A stretch of 40,864 nt of DNA from a virus. Made by a program: the position numbers and the translations under genes. This document shows, in pieces, positions 37,213 to 40,864 of this stretch (position 1 is the first letter of the stretch; each line of letters opens with the position of its first letter). The notes under the pieces are model-generated. The model had not been told where the DNA came from. It saw only the letters and a list, made by a program, of their open reading frames with translations, and did no database searches. The stretch lies in the IMG/VR virus record IMGVR_UViG_3300024263_000002, positions 1-40,864 of that record; one strand, given 5' to 3'.

Positions 37213-39273
37213 ATGATAGCCGACATCATCAAAGAGATGCGAAGGCAACTGGTGGGGGAGCGTAAACAGGTGACCGGCCTCCCCATTGGATGGGGGCCAT
37301 CCACCAGCACTCCGAAGGTGGACTTCGCCACGCTGTCGAAGGACGGGTACGAGAAGAACGCCTTGATCTTCGCCTGCATCAACGAGTTGGCATCATCCGC
37401 TTCCGAGGCAAAGTGCATCGTGGAGAAGCGGAACCGCAAGGGTGAGTGGGAAGCGTGGCCTCAAAGCCGCCTGCAAAGGCTCCTTGACAACCCCAACCCC
37501 CTGATGTCGGCTTACGAGTTCTGGTTCCACGTCATTCTCTATCAATCCTTGGCTGGCAACTGCCTTTTCGAGAAGGAGCCAAGCGGGGCGGGCTTGACGG
37601 TGGGCCTCTGGTTGATGCGACCCGATTATGTGTCCATCAAGGCCATAGAAGTCAAGGCTGGAGAGCGTACGAGGAAGAAGATCGAGTTTTACAAGTGGCA
37701 ACCCCCGGGGGGCGGCCAGGTGAACTTCGTGCCCGAAAAGATCATCCATTTCAAGCATCCCCACCCCAGGGACGAACTATGGGGCTTCCCCCCGTTGGCC
37801 GCCGCGGCCAGGGCGGGTGACACCGACAACTTCGCCACCGATTTCGTCCAGGCGTTCTTCAAGAACGCCGCCGTGCCGTTCGGGATACTCAAGATCGGCG
37901 GATTCGTCGATGAGGCCATGCAGAAGGAAGCGAAACAGCGGTTGCAACAACTTTATGGAGTAGTCAGCGGGCAGGCGAGATGGTTTGAGCCGATGATATT
38001 GGGCGAAGGCAGCGAATGGATCGAGATGGGCAAGTCGATGACCGATATGGATTTCCCGCAGTTGCGGAGGATCACTGAGACGCGGATATGCGAGGTCTTC
38101 CAAGTGCCGCCGGGTTTGGTGGGGGCATTCGTCTCCGTGGAAAGGGGCGCATTGTCTAGTTCCGACCTGAAAGAAGAGCGCAAAACATTTTGGCTTGACA
38201 AACTCATGCCCACCTATAAGAAGCACGCCGACACGCTCAACCGGCAATTGACCCCGGAGTTTGGCAAGGACGTTCGGATCAGGTTCGATTTCTCGGCGGT
38301 GAAGGCTCTCCAAGAAGAACAAACCGCTATATTCACTAGGGCAAACGAGAGCATATCGGCTGGATGGTTGACGGTAAATGAAGCGCGGAGCATGGCGGGC
38401 TTGGAGGAAATTGGCCCTGCTGGCGATGTATTCTTACGGCCCATGATGCTCTTACCAGTGCAGACCGAGGAGAAGCCGACACCCCCGGGGGCCAAGGCTT
38501 ATCTGAGGACAAAGAGCGCCCATATCCCCGAACAATGGAAGGAGCGGTGGGCCAAGGGGATAGACCTTGTGGCCACCGCCTGGGAAAGCGTATTCCGAAA
38601 GACGGCGGCAGGTCTCTTCCGCAAGGAGAAGGCTGAACTATTGAAGATTCTAAGAAAGGAAGGGAAGGCAACCAAGCAGGGCGACCCATTCGCAACATTC
38701 TTAGAAGAAGGGGCGGCTTACCTCATGGTTGACAAAGACGCTTGGGCGGAGGAGTTCACCCCCCTCTTCTCGGGGCTCGTGGCGGCCCAGGCCGACAACA
38801 TCCTGGGGGCTTACGGGATTTCCTTCGACATCAACCGCCCGGAGGTTCAGGAATTCCTGAAGGGCTACACCTACGAGTTTGCCAAGGGCATTGAGGGGGT
38901 GAGCGAAAAAGGCTTGCGGGAATTGGTGGCGCAAGCCCAGGCCGAGGGGTGGTCAGTCCCAACGCTTCGCAAGGCCATAGAGGAGGACACAAAGCACTAC
39001 TACGACAAGGTGCGGTCGAAACGGATCGCCCGGACGGAAACGATAAGGTCTTCCAATGCGGGGACGGAGGAAGCATGGAAGCAGGCGGGCATTGAGAAGA
39101 AGCAATGGTACGCCACCCTTGACGGGCGACAATGCGCCGAATGCGAAGCCCAGTACGAGTATTCGAAGGCGAACCCGACCATAATGGGGGGCGACTTCCA
39201 AGCGGGTATTCCCTATCCGCCCCTGCACCCTAATTGCCGATGCACGATCTTGGCCTATTTTGAGGAAGGATGA
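37213..39273 (+). CDS. Portal-MuF fusion, copy 2
   Basis: 686 residues, collinear with the first copy. Portal part as there (FKHPHPRDELWGFPPL) and a MuF end with DGRQCAECEAQYEYSK and HPNCRC. The copies differ most after residue about 300: the first has VGSYAGSIATTYANY, this one VGAFVSVERGALSSSD. Follows the YkgJ-like gene directly, without the 54-aa gene of copy 1. Confidence 0.93.
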   Translation: MIADIIKEMRRQLVGERKQVTGLPIGWGPSTSTPKVDFATLSKDGYEKNALIFACINELASSASEAKCIVEKRNRKGEWEAWPQSRLQRLLDNPNPLMSAYEFWFHVILYQSLAGNCLFEKEPSGAGLTVGLWLMRPDYVSIKAIEVKAGERTRKKIEFYKWQPPGGGQVNFVPEKIIHFKHPHPRDELWGFPPLAAAARAGDTDNFATDFVQAFFKNAAVPFGILKIGGFVDEAMQKEAKQRLQQLYGVVSGQARWFEPMILGEGSEWIEMGKSMTDMDFPQLRRITETRICEVFQVPPGLVGAFVSVERGALSSSDLKEERKTFWLDKLMPTYKKHADTLNRQLTPEFGKDVRIRFDFSAVKALQEEQTAIFTRANESISAGWLTVNEARSMAGLEEIGPAGDVFLRPMMLLPVQTEEKPTPPGAKAYLRTKSAHIPEQWKERWAKGIDLVATAWESVFRKTAAGLFRKEKAELLKILRKEGKATKQGDPFATFLEEGAAYLMVDKDAWAEEFTPLFSGLVAAQADNILGAYGISFDINRPEVQEFLKGYTYEFAKGIEGVSEKGLRELVAQAQAEGWSVPTLRKAIEEDTKHYYDKVRSKRIARTETIRSSNAGTEEAWKQAGIEKKQWYATLDGRQCAECEAQYEYSKANPTIMGGDFQAGIPYPPLHPNCRCTILAYFEEG

Positions 39274-39274
39274 A

Positions 39275-39433
39275 ATGAGCGGATTCATCGTATCGAAGTC
39301 TTATGCCAAATTGCTCAAGAAAGCCCATAAAGAGGGCAGGGCAATGCAGGGGCTAGATATATTGGTCAAGATCAGGGATTCGCTTGCCGCTAAGGAGAAG
39401 TTACTTGCAGAACTGAAGGAGGTGAAACCATGA
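39275..39433 (+). CDS. Small helical protein between portal and protease, 52 aa, copy 2 only
   Basis: AAGGATGA upstream of ATG 39275. MSGFIVSKSYAKLLKKAHKE, then a long charged helix (LAAKEKLLAELKEVKP). Overlaps the protease start (ATGA) and carries its AAGGAGGTGAAA. Copy 1 has only 12 bases at this place. Confidence 0.58.
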   Translation: MSGFIVSKSYAKLLKKAHKEGRAMQGLDILVKIRDSLAAKEKLLAELKEVKP

Positions 39434-40299
39434 CCGAAAGATGGGAACCCAAAGAGCGCAAATCCTTCCCGTTTGTCCTTGAAGAGAAAGGCGTGGATAT
39501 GGAGGAGCGCACTTTCAAGGGCTATGCCGCCATATATGGTCACTTTGACGGTCAAGATATCATCGACAAGGGGGCGGGCAAGAAGACGCTTGCTGAATCG
39601 GGGCATCGGGTGAAGATTTACCACATCCATGATTGGAGAGAACCGATAGGCAAGCCGATAGAATTGAAAGAGGTGCCGCGCGGCAAGTTGCCAGCAAAGG
39701 TCTTGGAGCGCGCCCCTGATGCCACGGGTGGACTCTATATTCATGGCCACATTAGCAAAACCACCAGGGGGGAAGACGACCTGATTTTGATGCGTGATGG
39801 TGTGATGGATGAACTCTCTATTGGTTTCGACACAATGAAGGAGGAATGGGTCGAGGACGAAAAGGGTGGAGAGATTCGCCATATCAAGGAATATAAATTG
39901 TATGACATCTCTCCTGTGCCCTTGGCCATGCAAGTTGGGGCTATCGTTGTAGATGTCAAGGCCGCCTGGGAAGAAAAGGTCGAAGAGACGGACGATTTCA
40001 TCCACGTACCCGCCCCGGGTGAGGAGGGGAAGCACAAGGATCACCGCATTCGCTATATCGACATTGACAAAGACAAGGGCATCCGGGCCAAGTATTGCGG
40101 GGAATGCAAGGTGATCATCTCCTATGTCTTCGAGAAGGAAAAGACATGGACGGTCAAGAAGGCGGTGGCGTGGGTCAAGGAGCATCACAAGAAGAGCGTT
40201 GAGACTGTTGCGGGAATCCTTGCGATAGAGCAACAGATGATAACTCAAGCCGCTATGCAAGGGGCAGAGATCCAAAGACAAAAGATAGAAGCGATTTAG
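39430..40299 (+). CDS. HK97-family prohead protease, copy 2
   Basis: 289 residues. FKGYAAIYGHFDG, IHDW, DGVMDELSIGFDT and YDISPVPLAMQ as in the first copy, and the added C-terminal part (CGECKV, TWTVKKAVAWVKEHH). The ends differ most (ILAIEQQMITQAAMQ here). Same order of genes. Confidence 0.93.
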   Translation: MTERWEPKERKSFPFVLEEKGVDMEERTFKGYAAIYGHFDGQDIIDKGAGKKTLAESGHRVKIYHIHDWREPIGKPIELKEVPRGKLPAKVLERAPDATGGLYIHGHISKTTRGEDDLILMRDGVMDELSIGFDTMKEEWVEDEKGGEIRHIKEYKLYDISPVPLAMQVGAIVVDVKAAWEEKVEETDDFIHVPAPGEEGKHKDHRIRYIDIDKDKGIRAKYCGECKVIISYVFEKEKTWTVKKAVAWVKEHHKKSVETVAGILAIEQQMITQAAMQGAEIQRQKIEAI

Positions 40300-40307
40300 G
40301 GGGCAAA

Positions 40308-40481
40308 ATGGCAAAGCCAGGAGATGTGATTCTCCATCCCGAATTTAGGGGTTTCATAGAGATAATTGTGAATGTCAATGAAGGGGGCGAACCAGCTGGT
40401 GGCTGGCTTATACCGCCAGGACAGCCCAAGAAACTCATCGATGCTTTGGTTCAAGAAGCAAAAAGACTAGCAACACTTTAA
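40308..40481 (+). CDS. Small conserved head-operon protein, 57 aa, copy 2
   Basis: MAKPGDVILHPEFRGFIEII, then GGWLIPPGQPKKLIDALVQE. Counterpart of 3520-3696, with the N-terminal half diverged and the C-terminal half kept. Confidence 0.7.
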   Translation: MAKPGDVILHPEFRGFIEIIVNVNEGGEPAGGWLIPPGQPKKLIDALVQEAKRLATL

Positions 40482-40545
40482 CATAGCGATTTTTGGTCTG
40501 AACATCCAAGGGCAAGCCGAGCCGGGCCTGGTGTTCCACTCACTT

Positions 40546-40595
40546 GCGGTCAACTTGGGGGCTTGGGTCTCCAGGGGGACGAGGACTACGACCGC
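40546..40595 (+). promoter_or_regulatory. Structured capsid mRNA leader, copy 2
   Basis: Outer stem GCGGTC/GACCGC unchanged from copy 1. Inner stem now CTTGGGG with CTCCAGG, kept through two G-U pairs. Surrounding 120 bases nearly identical to copy 1. Confidence 0.55.
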
Positions 40596-40622
40596 ATTAC
40601 ACCTTGAAAGGAGGTGAAACAA

Positions 40623-40864
40623 GTGGAACACAAAGAACTGTACGAAGAGGCACTGGCAGAGAACGAGAAGGGGCTTGCCCTCTTTGAGTTGATCAAGAAG
40701 GGCGAGGAGCCCTTTGAGAAGTTCGCGGAGGCCGAGAAGCACATCGCCGAGGCCGGGAAGTTGATGGACCAGGCCAACCTGGTCAAGAAGGCCGCGGAGC
40801 AAGCGGCGTTCCTGACCGAGGGCATTGGTTCTCTCACTGCCGCGCCGCCAGAGGGCAATGGTGA
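40623..40864 (+). CDS. Major capsid protein, copy 2 (3' partial)
   Basis: First 80 codons. EHKELYEEALAENEKG and the same delta-like helix. From 40746 the DNA is identical to copy 1. Runs off the window. Confidence 0.88.
   Translation, partial: MEHKELYEEALAENEKGLALFELIKKGEEPFEKFAEAEKHIAEAGKLMDQANLVKKAAEQAAFLTEGIGSLTAAPPEGNG
40746..40864 (+). repeat. 119-bp exact repeat, second occurrence (window end)
   Basis: Identical to 4106-4224. Ends exactly at the last base of the window. Confidence 0.95.

Noticed and set aside
39301-40314. 337-codon open frame on the minus strand opposite the second protease
   Set aside because: It is antisense to a clear protease gene with strong motifs, has no ribosome site, and its start lies in another gene. 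Codon bias of the forward gene explains the lack of stops.
1-40864. tRNA genes and CRISPR arrays
   Set aside because: No tRNA-like cloverleaf with a T-arm and acceptor was found, and no regularly spaced repeats. The few repeats present are at gene starts.

Overview
The window is tailed-phage DNA, most likely a siphovirus. It carries a full head and tail gene order (small and large terminase, portal-MuF, HK97-type prohead protease, HK97-fold capsid, head-tail connectors, tail tube, frameshifted tail chaperone, tape measure, distal tail proteins, lysis). Almost everything reads left to right, and the only convincing minus-strand gene is one 43-residue membrane peptide. Shine-Dalgarno sites are unusually strong (AAAGGAGGTGA) and two promoters are near-consensus sigma70 type, so the host is a bacterium with a standard anti-SD. 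The host cannot be named from the sequence. No integrase, repressor, tRNA, CRISPR, polymerase, helicase or primase is recognisable.

Layout: 1-5281 is the portal-protease-capsid cassette. 5343-9613 follows the capsid and holds an inserted cassette: LicD-like phosphotransferase, glycerol-3-phosphate-type cytidylyltransferase, PhnD-like lipoprotein, PhnE-like permease, glycosyltransferase and two small paralogs. 9626-20205 holds connectors, tail tube, chaperone with a -1 frameshift signal, tape measure, an HNH nuclease and two large carbohydrate-binding tail proteins. 20218-22508 is the lysis module. A hairpin terminator (22532) and a consensus promoter (22588) then start a region of small, often cysteine-rich genes (22625-34677). 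That region includes Gp157, HNH nucleases, a radical SAM protein, a C5 cytosine methyltransferase with a long second gene overprinted inside it, and a probable structured RNA (25997-26177). A second consensus promoter (34456) and a rho-independent terminator (34712) precede the terminase genes, which suggests late genes are controlled by antitermination.

The last 4 kb (36845-40864) repeats the first 4.2 kb as a diverged copy: portal, protease and capsid start occur twice, with small genes gained or lost between the copies. The two copies become exactly identical for 119 bp, and the window stops there. The simplest reading is a circular or circularly permuted genome of 36,640 bp (4106-40745), with positions 1-4105 being the same locus from a related strain joined on at a shared sequence. 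A real tandem of two related phages is the alternative.

The strongest leads are: (1) the phosphonate-uptake, cytidylyltransferase and LicD cassette inside the virion operon; (2) the gene overprinted in the methyltransferase, whose frame holds methyltransferase motif IX; (3) the structured RNA at 25997-26177; (4) the complete -1 frameshift signal in the tail chaperone; (5) a structured capsid leader whose stems are kept in both copies.
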